Shown here: piece by piece, positions 8,914-17,575 of the stretch
Position numbering within the stretch: position 1 is the first letter of the stretch
Layout: each line of letters begins with the position of its first letter
Assembly: GCF_008923185.1 (NCBI RefSeq)
Contig: NZ_WBMT01000007.1
Coordinates: forward strand, 248,001 to 312,000
Origin: Actinomadura rudentiformis
Lineage (GTDB): Bacteria > Actinomycetota > Actinomycetes > Streptosporangiales > Streptosporangiaceae
Length of the DNA: 64,000 nucleotides
Direction of reading: 5' to 3'
The notes under the pieces: generated by a model
Databases searched by the model: none
Told to the model about the DNA's origin: nothing
The model's input: the letters and a program-made list of their open reading frames with translations, nothing else
Made by a program: the position numbers and the translations under genes

Positions 8914-9798
8914 GTGTTGTCGGCCGGGACGCCCCCTGACTGGGCGTGGGTGGACGTCGCAGTCCCACGCCTGCCGGTTCGCCTGCCGGGGGTCAGCATG
9001 GCCGGGTTCCGCCATCGTGCCCCGGCCTTTGTGGACATTGCGATGGTCGCGCACCCGTCCATCACCCTGCTCGTGGATCTGAGCGAGGGAGAAGGCGTCG
9101 TCTACGAAACCCATGGCCGGCACGAGCGCGGCAGTGTCGTCGCCGGGCTCCTCCCCCGCGATCTTCGGGTAACCGGCTGGGGAGCCGGCGAGTGCCTCCA
9201 GATCCGGCTGGAGCCGGTCGCGGCGGCTGCGCTGTTCGGCGCATCGCCCGAGCTCAGCGGAACGGTGGTAGCTCTTGAGGATGTCTGGGGCCGCGACGCC
9301 GGGCGAGCCGAGGACAGGCTGCGCGCCGCCGCGTCGTGGGACGAACGGTTCTCGATCGCAGTGGACATCCTCGGCCGAAGGCTGGGCGCCCACCCACCGG
9401 TCGATCCGCAGGTCGCCTACATCTGGCGGCGGACACTCACCAGCCGGGGGCGGGTGCGGGTCGACGGCCTGGCGGGCGAGGTCGGCTGGAGCCGCAAGCG
9501 CCTGTGGTCCCGCTTCCGATCCCAGCTCGGCATCACACCCAAACGCGCCGCCCGACTGGTGCGCTTCGACCACGCCGCCCACCTTCTCGCGGCGGGTCAC
9601 GCCGCCGTCCGCGTTGCCACCGAGAGCGGCTACGCCGACCAGTCCCATCTCCACCGCGAGGTCACGACGTTGGCCGGGCTCACGCCCACGGCCTTGGCCG
9701 CCGCGCCGTGGCTCGCGATCGACGACGTTGCGTGGCCGGCTTCATCGCCAACCCAGCGCCCTGCAAAGGGTGGCGAACGCATCCCCGGCCTTCGTTGA
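8914..9798 (+). CDS. AraC family transcriptional regulator
   Basis: 294-residue regulator with an N-terminal cupin-like sensing domain (about 1-170) and a C-terminal double helix-turn-helix of the AraC/XylS type. The DNA-binding part is seen as DGLAGEVGWSRKRLWSRF and, after ITPKRAARLVRF, the second HTH with the diagnostic IA-like segment (VATESGYADQSHLHRE) and GLTPTA ending. The start is GTG at 8914. The effector is unknown; the hydrolase gene just upstream is the likeliest target. Confidence 0.9.
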   Translation: MLSAGTPPDWAWVDVAVPRLPVRLPGVSMAGFRHRAPAFVDIAMVAHPSITLLVDLSEGEGVVYETHGRHERGSVVAGLLPRDLRVTGWGAGECLQIRLEPVAAAALFGASPELSGTVVALEDVWGRDAGRAEDRLRAAASWDERFSIAVDILGRRLGAHPPVDPQVAYIWRRTLTSRGRVRVDGLAGEVGWSRKRLWSRFRSQLGITPKRAARLVRFDHAAHLLAAGHAAVRVATESGYADQSHLHREVTTLAGLTPTALAAAPWLAIDDVAWPASSPTQRPAKGGERIPGLR

Positions 9799-10114
9799 AC
9801 AGCTTGCCCACGACATGCACCGCCCCCGCCGGTCTACTGGCCGTGGAGTCCACAGCCGGAGCCCACGCCCCGGGGTGCCGGGACGCTAGGGCACACATCG
9901 GCACACACGCGGCCTAACTATCTGACGGCCAATCACGACGTTGGCTCCTCTCCCTGCCGTCCCGGGCCCGGCGCTGAGCTCATGTTGACGAGCGCGGCGC
10001 CGCGACCCTCGTTCTCCGGCAGATGAGAGAGGACCACCGAAAGTCATGTCTTCTTCCCTCACCCCGGCTTAGCACAGAACCCGGTCGGCGGGCGACGTAC
10101 AACGAGATCCACCC
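9799..10114. other. intergenic region
   Basis: Between the AraC gene and the DUF2637 relic I see no supported gene, hairpin or repeat. Confidence 0.3.
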
Positions 10115-10330
10115 CGCATCGTCACCGCAACGCTCGCGCTGATCACGGTGTTCACCTTCGCCTTCAGCTCCACCAACCTCTGGGCACTCGGGAACCATCT
10201 CGGCGTCGCGCCCTGGGCGGCGCCGCTGGTGGCCCCGGCCGTGGACCTGTCGATCGCCGGGCTCCTGCTGGCGGTGCACCATCTCAGCGTCCACGACGCC
10301 ACCGCGGCCCTCGTGCGTAGGTTGCGTACC
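10115..10330 (+). pseudogene. DUF2637 (SpdB-like) gene fragment
   Basis: Reading from about 10115 the plus strand gives RIVTATLALITVFTFAFSSTN followed by LWALGNHLGVAPWAAPLVAP and VDLSIAGLLLAVHHL, the transmembrane core of DUF2637 proteins. These are membrane proteins typical of actinomycete conjugative plasmids and integrative elements (spread/transfer genes). Only about 65 residues survive; the N-terminus and the long C-terminal region are missing, and the frame runs on into unrelated sequence. I read this as debris of a mobile element. Confidence 0.6.
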
Positions 10331-10422
10331 TGCCGGTCGTCCAGGCCGAGCGCGTCCGCGGTCTCGACCCGCCTTTCACGCAGGTCGAGCGTAGGGCCCG
10401 TGCTCGACCTGCGTGTATGCGG

Positions 10423-12768
10423 TCAGCCGATGGTGTAGGCGCGCAAGATCGTCTGCTTGACGGTGTTGCCGTTGGCGTCCTTGGCAATGGCCTGGAGCGA
10501 GACGTGGCCCTCGGAGGGGTTGGGGACGCGGGCGATCCAGGTGCCGCCCACCTCGCGGAGCGGCACGGCCCGCCAGTGGCTGCCGTCGTCGAACGACGCT
10601 CGTACGGTCAGCTTGGTCACGGGAGCACTGCCCGCCTGGTGCTCGACGCGGACCGGAATCGAGAAGCCGCCCGCGGGCGCCTGGTTGAGGCGGTCGAGGG
10701 TCGGTGTGTAGCGGACGGCCATGAGCGGAAGCGGTGTCGCGTCCTTCGTGTGTGCGGAGCGGAATGTCCACGACACGCGGACCACCGTGGTGGCCTGCCA
10801 CTCGGGCCGTCCGGCGGTCGCCTCGACGTCCAGCCGGTATGAGCCCTCTTCAACGGGAGCCGTGATGGACGCCTGAGGCTGCTCGGCTTCCCCCACGAGG
10901 TGCCCGTCCCGGTAGAGCCGGATGAAGCCGGAGTCGGTGAGGCCGTACTCGCCGGGGCCTGTGCCGCTGAAGAGGGGGACGGCCATGTCGAGCGTGTCGC
11001 CCTGCCGGTAGGCCCACGCCGGGCGGATCTTGCCCTTGATCAGTTCCGGTGGGGTGGCGAAGGAGGGGCCCAGTGCTCCCTTGAAGACCGTCTCGGTGAC
11101 GTGCTCGCCGGGCCGGAAGCTACGCGCGGCGATATGCCCGAGGGGCGTGGCTTCCCCGGTGAACACGCGCCGGAAGCGCACTCCGGGTGAGGCGGTGAAG
11201 TACTCCGTACGCGTGGCGGGGAGCGGGATCTCATTCCCGACAAGGCTGAACTCGCCCCCGTCCCACACGGCCGCGGAACCCGCCGTAACGCCGGCCGGGC
11301 CACCGGGACCCCGGTAGTGCACCCTGGCCACGCCCAGATCGCGGTCGGCGACCCGGTAGGCGGGTCGGTCGGGCACCCGCCCGGCGCTCGGGTAGAAGAG
11401 GCTGTACTGGTACGGGCTGTAGCGGATGCCTCTGGTCGTCACCCGTACCCTGCCCGCCTCGGCGAGGGCGCGCAGCCGGGCTCCTTCGGGCTGGTAGGTG
11501 TACAGCACCGGGATCTTGGGGGCCTCAGCGAAGAACGGCGGCTTGTCGGTGGTTCCGACCACCAGTACGGCGGCACCTCCCTCGGACGCGACAGCGGAGA
11601 TGCGACCGGCGAGTTCCTCGTCGCCCTCCGTGCGGTCGAGGATGACCAGCGTGCCCTTCGTCCCGCTGTCGTTGACGGCGTCGAGCGTGTGCGTGCCGAG
11701 GTATTCGGGTGACGGGTAGGCGTAGGTGACGTCAACCGGGAAGGGCTGGTCGCCCGCCTTGTGGAGCTGGATGCGTGGTTCGAGCCGGGTGGCGCGCAGG
11801 GCGAACAGAAAACCCGGTGAGGGGGCTGTTGTGGCGGCATAGGCGGGCACTCGATTCGGCAGGATCATCACCGAGCGATTGCGGACGAAGCCTGCGCCGG
11901 GAGGGGCCTTGGTGGACATTTCCATGACCACGGCGCCGTCCTGGGCGGTGGCCCGTTCGACGGCGACTTCGACGCGGCGGCCTTGGCGGGCGTCCAGCGT
12001 GAGCGTGACGTCCCCGTCGACCCGTATCTCGGGATTCATGATCTGGGTGTAGGAGGGGTCGGGTCTCCCAGGCACCGCCGTCTGAATGGTGGAGACAAGG
12101 GCATACCGGCCTGGGGGAACGCCCAGCTCGTCCCCCGGGCCGATCCACCACAGCCCGAACGACGGATCGTCCAGGCTCCAGAGCGATCCGAAGGCGTGGG
12201 CAGGCCGGCCGTCCCGGTCGAGGAAGACGGCCTTCAGCGTGTGCTCCGCCGGCGGCGGCGCGTCCGCGGAACGCGACCTGCCGGTGAATTTGACCGAGGC
12301 ACTGGCAGGAAGCTCGTGCCAGAAACGCGCCGCGCGCGTCTTCGGCACCGCCCGCCGGTCGTCCGCGCCGGGTCCCTCGACCGTCACCGGGAGCGTGGCG
12401 GTGCGGGCGTCGCCGTATCCGGCCTCTAGCAGCCGTCCCACCTCGAACAGCCGCTCATCGACCCGGCCCTGGGCGACCGGCGACACGGCGTCCAGCGGCA
12501 GCACCCGCAGGTGCAGTCCCTCGCCGATCTGCTGGAACCCGACGTCCTCACGGCCTGGAGAGGCTTGGACCGACACGGTCCCGTCGCCGCCCACCCGCAC
12601 CCGGTCACCGGTGACCAGCGTGATCGTCCCGGTGACCGGGTGGGTGGCCTGGCCGGCGGCCTGTGTGGCCGCCGACGAGAGCTTCCACTCGCCGGGGATC
12701 GCCACGGCGGTGTACGCCGCCAGCGGCACCACCGCCGCCATGGCGAGGAACTTCCAGTTGGTTCGCAC
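10423..12768 (-). CDS. large secreted subtilase-like protein lacking a peptidase domain
   Basis: 781-residue exported protein. The GTG at 12768 is preceded by GAGGAG at good spacing, followed by a signal/anchor segment (FLAMAAVVPLAAYTAVAIPG). The N-terminal part (VTGTITLVTGDRVRVGG..., ...DERLFEVGRLLEAGY) matches the propeptide region of actinobacterial S8 subtilases. The middle has a PA-like segment (AVLVVGTTDKPPFFAEAPKIPVLYT), and the end is beta-sandwich-like (ASFDDGSHWRAVPL...). The Asp, His and Ser motifs of subtilisin (DTG, HGT, GTSMA) are absent. It is either a non-catalytic paralogue or a deletion product; the frame is fully open. A similar C-terminal part recurs at the right window edge. 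Confidence 0.8.
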   Translation of the reverse strand: MRTNWKFLAMAAVVPLAAYTAVAIPGEWKLSSAATQAAGQATHPVTGTITLVTGDRVRVGGDGTVSVQASPGREDVGFQQIGEGLHLRVLPLDAVSPVAQGRVDERLFEVGRLLEAGYGDARTATLPVTVEGPGADDRRAVPKTRAARFWHELPASASVKFTGRSRSADAPPPAEHTLKAVFLDRDGRPAHAFGSLWSLDDPSFGLWWIGPGDELGVPPGRYALVSTIQTAVPGRPDPSYTQIMNPEIRVDGDVTLTLDARQGRRVEVAVERATAQDGAVVMEMSTKAPPGAGFVRNRSVMILPNRVPAYAATTAPSPGFLFALRATRLEPRIQLHKAGDQPFPVDVTYAYPSPEYLGTHTLDAVNDSGTKGTLVILDRTEGDEELAGRISAVASEGGAAVLVVGTTDKPPFFAEAPKIPVLYTYQPEGARLRALAEAGRVRVTTRGIRYSPYQYSLFYPSAGRVPDRPAYRVADRDLGVARVHYRGPGGPAGVTAGSAAVWDGGEFSLVGNEIPLPATRTEYFTASPGVRFRRVFTGEATPLGHIAARSFRPGEHVTETVFKGALGPSFATPPELIKGKIRPAWAYRQGDTLDMAVPLFSGTGPGEYGLTDSGFIRLYRDGHLVGEAEQPQASITAPVEEGSYRLDVEATAGRPEWQATTVVRVSWTFRSAHTKDATPLPLMAVRYTPTLDRLNQAPAGGFSIPVRVEHQAGSAPVTKLTVRASFDDGSHWRAVPLREVGGTWIARVPNPSEGHVSLQAIAKDANGNTVKQTILRAYTIG

Positions 12769-13100
12769 GTATGTCTCCTCAGGCACAACCTGAACTTGGG
12801 GAAGTCGTACGAAACGCATATGTCCGATCACGGGCCCGGGTTCCCTGCTCGTGCTCGACCACGTGGCGGCTCGTAGCCGTCTGTGGCCGTAGTCCCGGGC
12901 TTTTTAGCCTGAGATTGAGGTCGGGTCAGTGTTCGCCCGCCGTCGTCAGGGAGGCCTTTGGTGTTCCACCAAGCCCCCAGGCCGGTGGACGCCGCACTGG
13001 GGAGGGCAGCGTTAGAACCGAGTGGCGGTGCTGGTCATGGCCGCCTCGCGCACCTGCTCAGCTGAGATGCCGCGGGCACCACGCAGGTCCGCAGCAGTCG
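12769..13100. other. intergenic region
   Basis: Separates the subtilase-like gene start from the broken HTH gene. No gene or strong hairpin is supported; the promoter of the subtilase-like gene should be near 12770-12850. Confidence 0.35.
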
Positions 13101-13626
13101 TCAGGTCCGGGGCCAGCCAGCTTCGCGTGGGTCAGGTGATGAGGGCCCTGGTGCTGACGCGCTCATGTCGCGGGGCTGGTCATACGGCAGGTTCCAGGTG
13201 ATGACCACGATGTCGCCGGGCTCACGGTGCTGTTCGGTCAGCGCGGCATGGGCCAGGGCGGCGAGCTTGTCCAGACGTGCATTCACCAGGTCGCCATGGC
13301 ATCGCCGTACTGTGTCGATGGCCTCGTACGCCTTGGTGCGGCTGATGCCGAGCTGACGTGCCAGCTCGGCTGGAGTGAGCCGACCGTCCTCGGTGGCCTC
13401 GGCCATGGCTGCGCCGCGTTCGTGGGCCAGTACGCCCTTGGCCGCCTCGATCAGTCCGGGGATGCGGCGGGCCCGCTCACCGGAGGCAGGTCGTCCAGTG
13501 GGGCGAGTGAGGCGGTCGCCCAACGCGGCGAATGAGGCGGTCGCCCAGCGGGGCGAATGAGGTGATCAGCTCTGCCAGCAAGCCGGGCCGGTCCTCCCAT
13601 GTGGGCTGACCGGTCGGCTCAGGCAT
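13101..13626 (-). pseudogene. HTH DNA-binding protein gene broken by a 25-bp tandem duplication
   Basis: The ATG at 13626 begins MPEPTGQPTWEDRPGLLAE..., but after LGDRL the frame is shifted by an extra copy of a 25-bp unit (13501-13550). Dropping one copy restores one continuous protein of about 167 residues: ...LGDRLTRPTGRPASGERARR, then a helix-turn-helix (AELARQLGISRTKAYEAID), ending in ITWNLPYDQPRDM. The start overlaps the 3' end of the FtsK-gamma-like gene by 8 bases, so the two formed an operon. Such small regulators accompany actinomycete plasmid/ICE transfer genes. An internal start near 13523 could still give a 140-residue product. Confidence 0.6.
13501..13550. repeat. 25-bp tandem duplication
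   Basis: Two adjacent 25-bp copies (13501-13525 and 13526-13550, differing at a few positions), followed by a partial third start (GGGCGAATGAGG). Because 25 is not a multiple of three, the duplication shifts the reading frame of the HTH gene. Confidence 0.8.
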
Positions 13627-14164
13627 CGTCGTGACCGCCCTCAACGACCGCGCGGAGCCGCTCCAACTCCGCATTCCGACGGTCCTTGGGCACCAGCACC
13701 TGCCGCTGCCCGGACCTGGTCGCCGGCACAGGACCGATCACGCCGTGCTCCTCCAGCAGCGTCAGAAGCCGGCCCGCCGTGGCAAACCCGACCTGGACGT
13801 GCCGTTGGATCCAGTTCTGGTCGACCCGCTGCTCATTGATGACCTGGCGGGCAGCCTCCAAAAGGAGCTGTCCATCTCCGCCGGCTTCGGCTTCCCGCGC
13901 CCGCTCCGCCCTGGACTCCATGCAGACCTCCATGTGGCGGGCCAAAGGCTTCAGTTGCCGTCGAAGCTCAGCGATCAGATCCTCCGAACGCTGCATCTCG
14001 GTGGCATGTTCGGCCCGCATCTCTGCGAGCTTGCGCTCAGCACGTTCTTCGACAGCGGCGATGCGCGCGGCGGCGATCTCGGTTGCTTTCGCCTCGATGT
14101 AGGCGTCGAGGTTCGCGGTGACGTCTGCGAGCCGAGCCGCCACATCCAGGTCGGGATCAGTCAT
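13619..14164 (-). CDS. coiled-coil protein with FtsK-gamma-like winged helix
   Basis: 181-residue protein. The ATG at 14164 has a strong ribosome site (AAAGGAGGA); open sequence further upstream lacks coding character. Residues about 10-85 are charged and helical, with coiled-coil character (EIAAARIAAVEERAERKLAE...). The C-terminal half (QLLLEAARQVINEQRVDQNW, IQRHVQVGFATAGRLLTLLE, EHGVIG...) matches the gamma winged-helix domain of FtsK/SpoIIIE translocases, which recognises oriented DNA sequence. No ATPase motor is present. I infer a DNA-binding accessory protein of a plasmid or integrative element. Confidence 0.72.
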   Translation of the reverse strand: MTDPDLDVAARLADVTANLDAYIEAKATEIAAARIAAVEERAERKLAEMRAEHATEMQRSEDLIAELRRQLKPLARHMEVCMESRAERAREAEAGGDGQLLLEAARQVINEQRVDQNWIQRHVQVGFATAGRLLTLLEEHGVIGPVPATRSGQRQVLVPKDRRNAELERLRAVVEGGHDDA

Positions 14165-14361
14165 CGGCCAGTTCCTCCTTTGTCCAAGGCAGGTGGAGAC
14201 CATCGCCGGTGCGGCCGAGCACAGCATGCCAGTGCAGGTGATAGACGGTTTGTTCGGAGGCGTGGTGTTCCGTTGGGGCGTCCCCTTACACAACACCATT
14301 CTCAGCACCAACGGCTGTCCACAGGCTCCCCTCGGCCGGTGCGGTCTGCCCCTCTATTCAC

Positions 14362-14391
14362 TTGACAGCGTGTTCGGCGAACCTTCATAGT
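14362..14391 (+). promoter_or_regulatory. probable promoter of the monooxygenase operon with embedded palindrome
   Basis: TTGACA (14362-14367), an 18-base spacer and CATAGT (14386-14391) form a good housekeeping-type promoter 43 bases before the monooxygenase ATG. The spacer contains a perfect 11-bp palindrome GTTCG-G-CGAAC (14372-14382), well placed for repressor binding. Confidence 0.55.
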
Positions 14392-14433
14392 CAATTTCAC
14401 CGTACTCATTGTCTTCCGAAAAGGGTCACCGAC

Positions 14434-15948
14434 ATGACTCACCGCACTACGCGGTCGCACCACCACGAGGTCGTGGTCATCGGCGCTGGACCGGCCGGCC
14501 TGGTCGCTGCCACGCAGCTGGCCCACCACGGTCTCGATGTGCTCGTGCTCGACAAACGGGCCGAGGTGTCCGCGCTTCCCCGCGCCGTGGGGGTGACTGT
14601 CCGACAGATGGAGATCTTCCGCGGCTGGGGGCTGGAGGAGGAACTGCGGGCCGGGGCCGACGAAGTCGATCTCGCCCTTCTTCAGACCCGCACCGTCGCC
14701 GAGGCCCGCGATGGCATTCGGGTGCCGATCAACGTGCCCGACCTGGCGCAGAGTTCCGTGGTCAGCCCGACGGCCGCTGCCCGGGTGCCGCAGGACCACC
14801 TCGAGCAGGTGCTCGCCGACCACTTCGCCCGATTGACTGGCCGCCCGGTCCGCCGGGGCGCGGAGGTCGTCGGGGTCAGCCAAGACGAGGGGGGCGTGCG
14901 GCTCTCGGTCCGGGGCGCCGGCGGCCATGGCAGCAAAGCGGTCGAACAGATCAGCGCGGCGTACGTCGTCGCGGCGGACGGCGCCCACAGCCCGACCCGC
15001 GAGCACCTGGGCATCGCGTCCGCGGGGGTGGAAGGGCTGATGCGCGGGATCAGCGTCGAGTTCCGTGCGCCGCTGTGGCCGGTCCTCGGTCCGCACCGCT
15101 ACGCGCTCTACTCGATCAGCCACCCGGACGGCGCGGGCGTGCTCATCCCCTCCGGCGGCGGCACCCGGTGGCAGTTCGGCGTGGTCCTCAGGCCCGACGA
15201 CGACGTGGAGGCGCTCGCGCATCCCGAAGCGCTCGCGGAACGGATCCGGCTCGCTTCCGGGGTGCCCGATCTGCCCGTCCACCTGGTGCGCCAGAGCGCA
15301 TTCACAGCCGACGTCAAGCTGTCGACGGCCTTTTCGTCCGGCCGGGTGTTCCTGGCCGGGGATGCCGCACACCGGGTCACGCCGCGGGGTGGCAACGGCC
15401 TGGCCATGGCCGTGCGCGGCGGGCTCGCGATCGGGTGGCGCCTTGCCTGGGTCCTGCGGGGCTGGGCGCCGGCTCACTTCCTCGACACCTACGAGGCGGA
15501 GGTGCGGCCGCTGATGGCCGACGACGTCGCCCGGGCCGCCGACCCGCAGGGTCATTGCCACGCCGTCCTCACCGAGCTCCTCCGCGACCTCGGTGGTCGC
15601 CTGCAGCACGCCTGGGTCGGGCCGGGTGCGCCCGGCCTTTCGCCGGTCTCGACGCTGGACCTGGTGGGCGACGGGCTCACCCTCTTCGTCGGCGACGACG
15701 ACACCGCCTGGCGGGCGGCCGTCGCCCGCGTCGATCGCGGAGTTCCGGTGGACGTCGTGACGCTGCCCCGTGCCCCCGCTCATGCGCTCGGCCTCCACGC
15801 CGGCGGCGGGCTGCTGGTGCGGCCAGACGCGGTCCCGGTGGCTAGGTGGTATCGGGTGAGCGACGTGCCTGGGACCGTGGCCGAGCTCGAGCGCGCGGTC
15901 GACGAGGTCCTCGACCACCGGGTTACGACCATGACGGGTGCGGCATGA
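14434..15948 (+). CDS. FAD-dependent aromatic/polyketide monooxygenase
   Basis: 504-residue group A flavin monooxygenase that would hydroxylate an aromatic or polyketide substrate with NAD(P)H and O2. It shows the FAD-binding motif VVVIGAGPAGLVAA (GxGxxG at 17-22), the ribityl-binding motif VFLAGDAAHRVTPRGGNGLA (about 305-325) and a C-terminal thioredoxin-like tail. The ATG at 14434 follows AAAAGGG. It opens a four-gene operon; its stop overlaps the next start (ATGA). With the downstream methyltransferase and glycosyltransferase it looks like a tailoring or detoxification cassette for an aromatic compound. Confidence 0.92.
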   Translation: MTHRTTRSHHHEVVVIGAGPAGLVAATQLAHHGLDVLVLDKRAEVSALPRAVGVTVRQMEIFRGWGLEEELRAGADEVDLALLQTRTVAEARDGIRVPINVPDLAQSSVVSPTAAARVPQDHLEQVLADHFARLTGRPVRRGAEVVGVSQDEGGVRLSVRGAGGHGSKAVEQISAAYVVAADGAHSPTREHLGIASAGVEGLMRGISVEFRAPLWPVLGPHRYALYSISHPDGAGVLIPSGGGTRWQFGVVLRPDDDVEALAHPEALAERIRLASGVPDLPVHLVRQSAFTADVKLSTAFSSGRVFLAGDAAHRVTPRGGNGLAMAVRGGLAIGWRLAWVLRGWAPAHFLDTYEAEVRPLMADDVARAADPQGHCHAVLTELLRDLGGRLQHAWVGPGAPGLSPVSTLDLVGDGLTLFVGDDDTAWRAAVARVDRGVPVDVVTLPRAPAHALGLHAGGGLLVRPDAVPVARWYRVSDVPGTVAELERAVDEVLDHRVTTMTGAA

Positions 15949-16814
15949 CGCCCCATCCCGGCTCGCTCGACTCGCGCCGGTTCCCGCGCTCGTCCCGCTA
16001 CCACCCTGATTGGGTGCGGTCGAGCATCAGCGGCGGAGCCCACTCGCTCTGGCTCACCGAATGGCTGTCCGAAGTCATCGACCTGCGGCCTGGAATGCGG
16101 GTGCTCGACCTCGGCTGCGGGCGAGGCGCGTCTTCGGTGTTCCTGCACCGGGAGTTCGGCGTCCAGGTGTGGTCGACCGACCTGTGGTTCAGCGTCGACG
16201 AGCGCGCCCAGCGGATCCGGGACGCCGGTGTTGAGGACGGCGTCTTCCCGATCCACGCCGACGCGCGCGCCCTGCCGTTCGCCCGCGACTTCTTCGATGT
16301 CGTCGTCAGCGTCGACTCCTACGTCTACTACGGCACGGACGACCTCTATCTCGGCTACCTGGCGCGCCTGGTGAAGCCCGGTGGGCAGATCGGGATCGCC
16401 GGCGCCGGCGTGGTGCAGGAGACCCCGGTCGACCCGCCCTCGCATCTGCGGCACTGGTGGGAGCCGAGCCTCGCCTGCCTGCACGCACCCGAGTGGTGGC
16501 ACCGGCACTGGTCGCGCAGCGGCATCGTCGATGTCGAGCGGGCCGACGCCATGGACGAGGGTTGGCGGCTCTGGCTGCAGTGGCAACGCGCGGTTGCCCC
16601 CGACAACAAGCCGGAGATCCAGGCGCTCGAGGCCGACCGGGGGCGCTACCTCGGCTACGTCCGCGCCGTTGCCCGGCGGCGCCACGACGTCGAACTCGAC
16701 GACCCGATCACCTCCGTCCCGGTCGCCTACCGGCAGCAGCCGTTGCTGGTAGGCGACTCCTCAACGGCCCGACGTCCCGACGCGCCCGTACCGACTCCCC
16801 AGGAGAGAGCATGA
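15945..16814 (+). CDS. SAM-dependent methyltransferase
   Basis: 289-residue class I methyltransferase. Motif I reads VLDLGCGRGAS (53-63), followed by an acidic strand end (STDLW) and motif IV-like FFDVVVSVDSYVYYG. Lengthwise it fits small-molecule C- or O-methyltransferases; the substrate is unknown. Its ATG overlaps the monooxygenase stop (ATGA) and its own stop overlaps the next ATG the same way, so translation is coupled along the operon. Confidence 0.9.
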   Translation: MTPHPGSLDSRRFPRSSRYHPDWVRSSISGGAHSLWLTEWLSEVIDLRPGMRVLDLGCGRGASSVFLHREFGVQVWSTDLWFSVDERAQRIRDAGVEDGVFPIHADARALPFARDFFDVVVSVDSYVYYGTDDLYLGYLARLVKPGGQIGIAGAGVVQETPVDPPSHLRHWWEPSLACLHAPEWWHRHWSRSGIVDVERADAMDEGWRLWLQWQRAVAPDNKPEIQALEADRGRYLGYVRAVARRRHDVELDDPITSVPVAYRQQPLLVGDSSTARRPDAPVPTPQERA

Positions 16815-17569
16815 GCACCACCACCACGAGCACCACCCCGTCGCCGGGTCTCGAGCTGGACGAGGTACCTCGCCGCGGTGCCCGCAGCCAGCTGGTGACC
16901 ACCGGCCTGGCCGGCGTCGCGATGCTGGCCCTGCAGTTCACCGGCCAGGCGCTGATCTCAACGGAGGCGGCCGAGCCCGCGTTCGACGCTCCGGCCAGCG
17001 AGATCCACACGTTCTTCGCGGCCAACGATCCGAGCCTCATGGCGGCCGGCAGCTACCTGTCGGCGCTCAGCGTCCTGGCCGCGCTGTTCTTCGCAGGCGG
17101 GCTGGCCTCGCTACTGCGCCGCGACTGGCGCGCGCCGCTCGTACTCGCCTGCGGACTGGGGTACGCCCTGGCTGTCGGCGTGGGCTGGGAGCTGGCCGCG
17201 ACCCGCGTGGAGGAGGGGCTCAACCCCGATCTGGCGCGGCTCGCCTTCGACCTTGGCAACCTGTCGTTCGCCACGGCCTGGGTGGCCCTCGGTGGGTTCA
17301 CCGTCGTGACCGGCTGCGCGCTGCGGACCCACCGGCTGGCGCCCGCCTGGGTCGCCTGGATGGGCGCCGTCGCGGGAATCTGCGCGGTCGCGGCTCGGGC
17401 CGTCTGGACCAGCCCCTTCTGGCTGGTCGGCTATTCCCTGTTCCTGGTCTGGACGCTCGCCATCTGTGCCGTCCTGCTGGCGCGGGCCTTCCGCGCCGAC
17501 ACATCCGATCCTGACCGTCACCACGGTTTCGAGCCCAGCGGTGCGCTCGCCCGCCGAGAAGAGAGCTGA
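16811..17569 (+). CDS. integral membrane protein (about six helices)
   Basis: 252-residue polytopic membrane protein. Hydrophobic segments lie near residues 28-49, 75-100, 105-128, 140-168, 178-200 and 205-232. The third-to-fourth helix region is rich in Gly and Ala, and the tail is charged and cytosolic. It resembles DUF4386-type membrane proteins in layout, but I cannot name the family firmly. Its start forms an ATGA overlap with the methyltransferase stop and follows AGGAGAG. It could help export the cassette product. Confidence 0.75.
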   Translation: MSTTTTSTTPSPGLELDEVPRRGARSQLVTTGLAGVAMLALQFTGQALISTEAAEPAFDAPASEIHTFFAANDPSLMAAGSYLSALSVLAALFFAGGLASLLRRDWRAPLVLACGLGYALAVGVGWELAATRVEEGLNPDLARLAFDLGNLSFATAWVALGGFTVVTGCALRTHRLAPAWVAWMGAVAGICAVAARAVWTSPFWLVGYSLFLVWTLAICAVLLARAFRADTSDPDRHHGFEPSGALARREES

Positions 17570-17575
17570 TCACCC

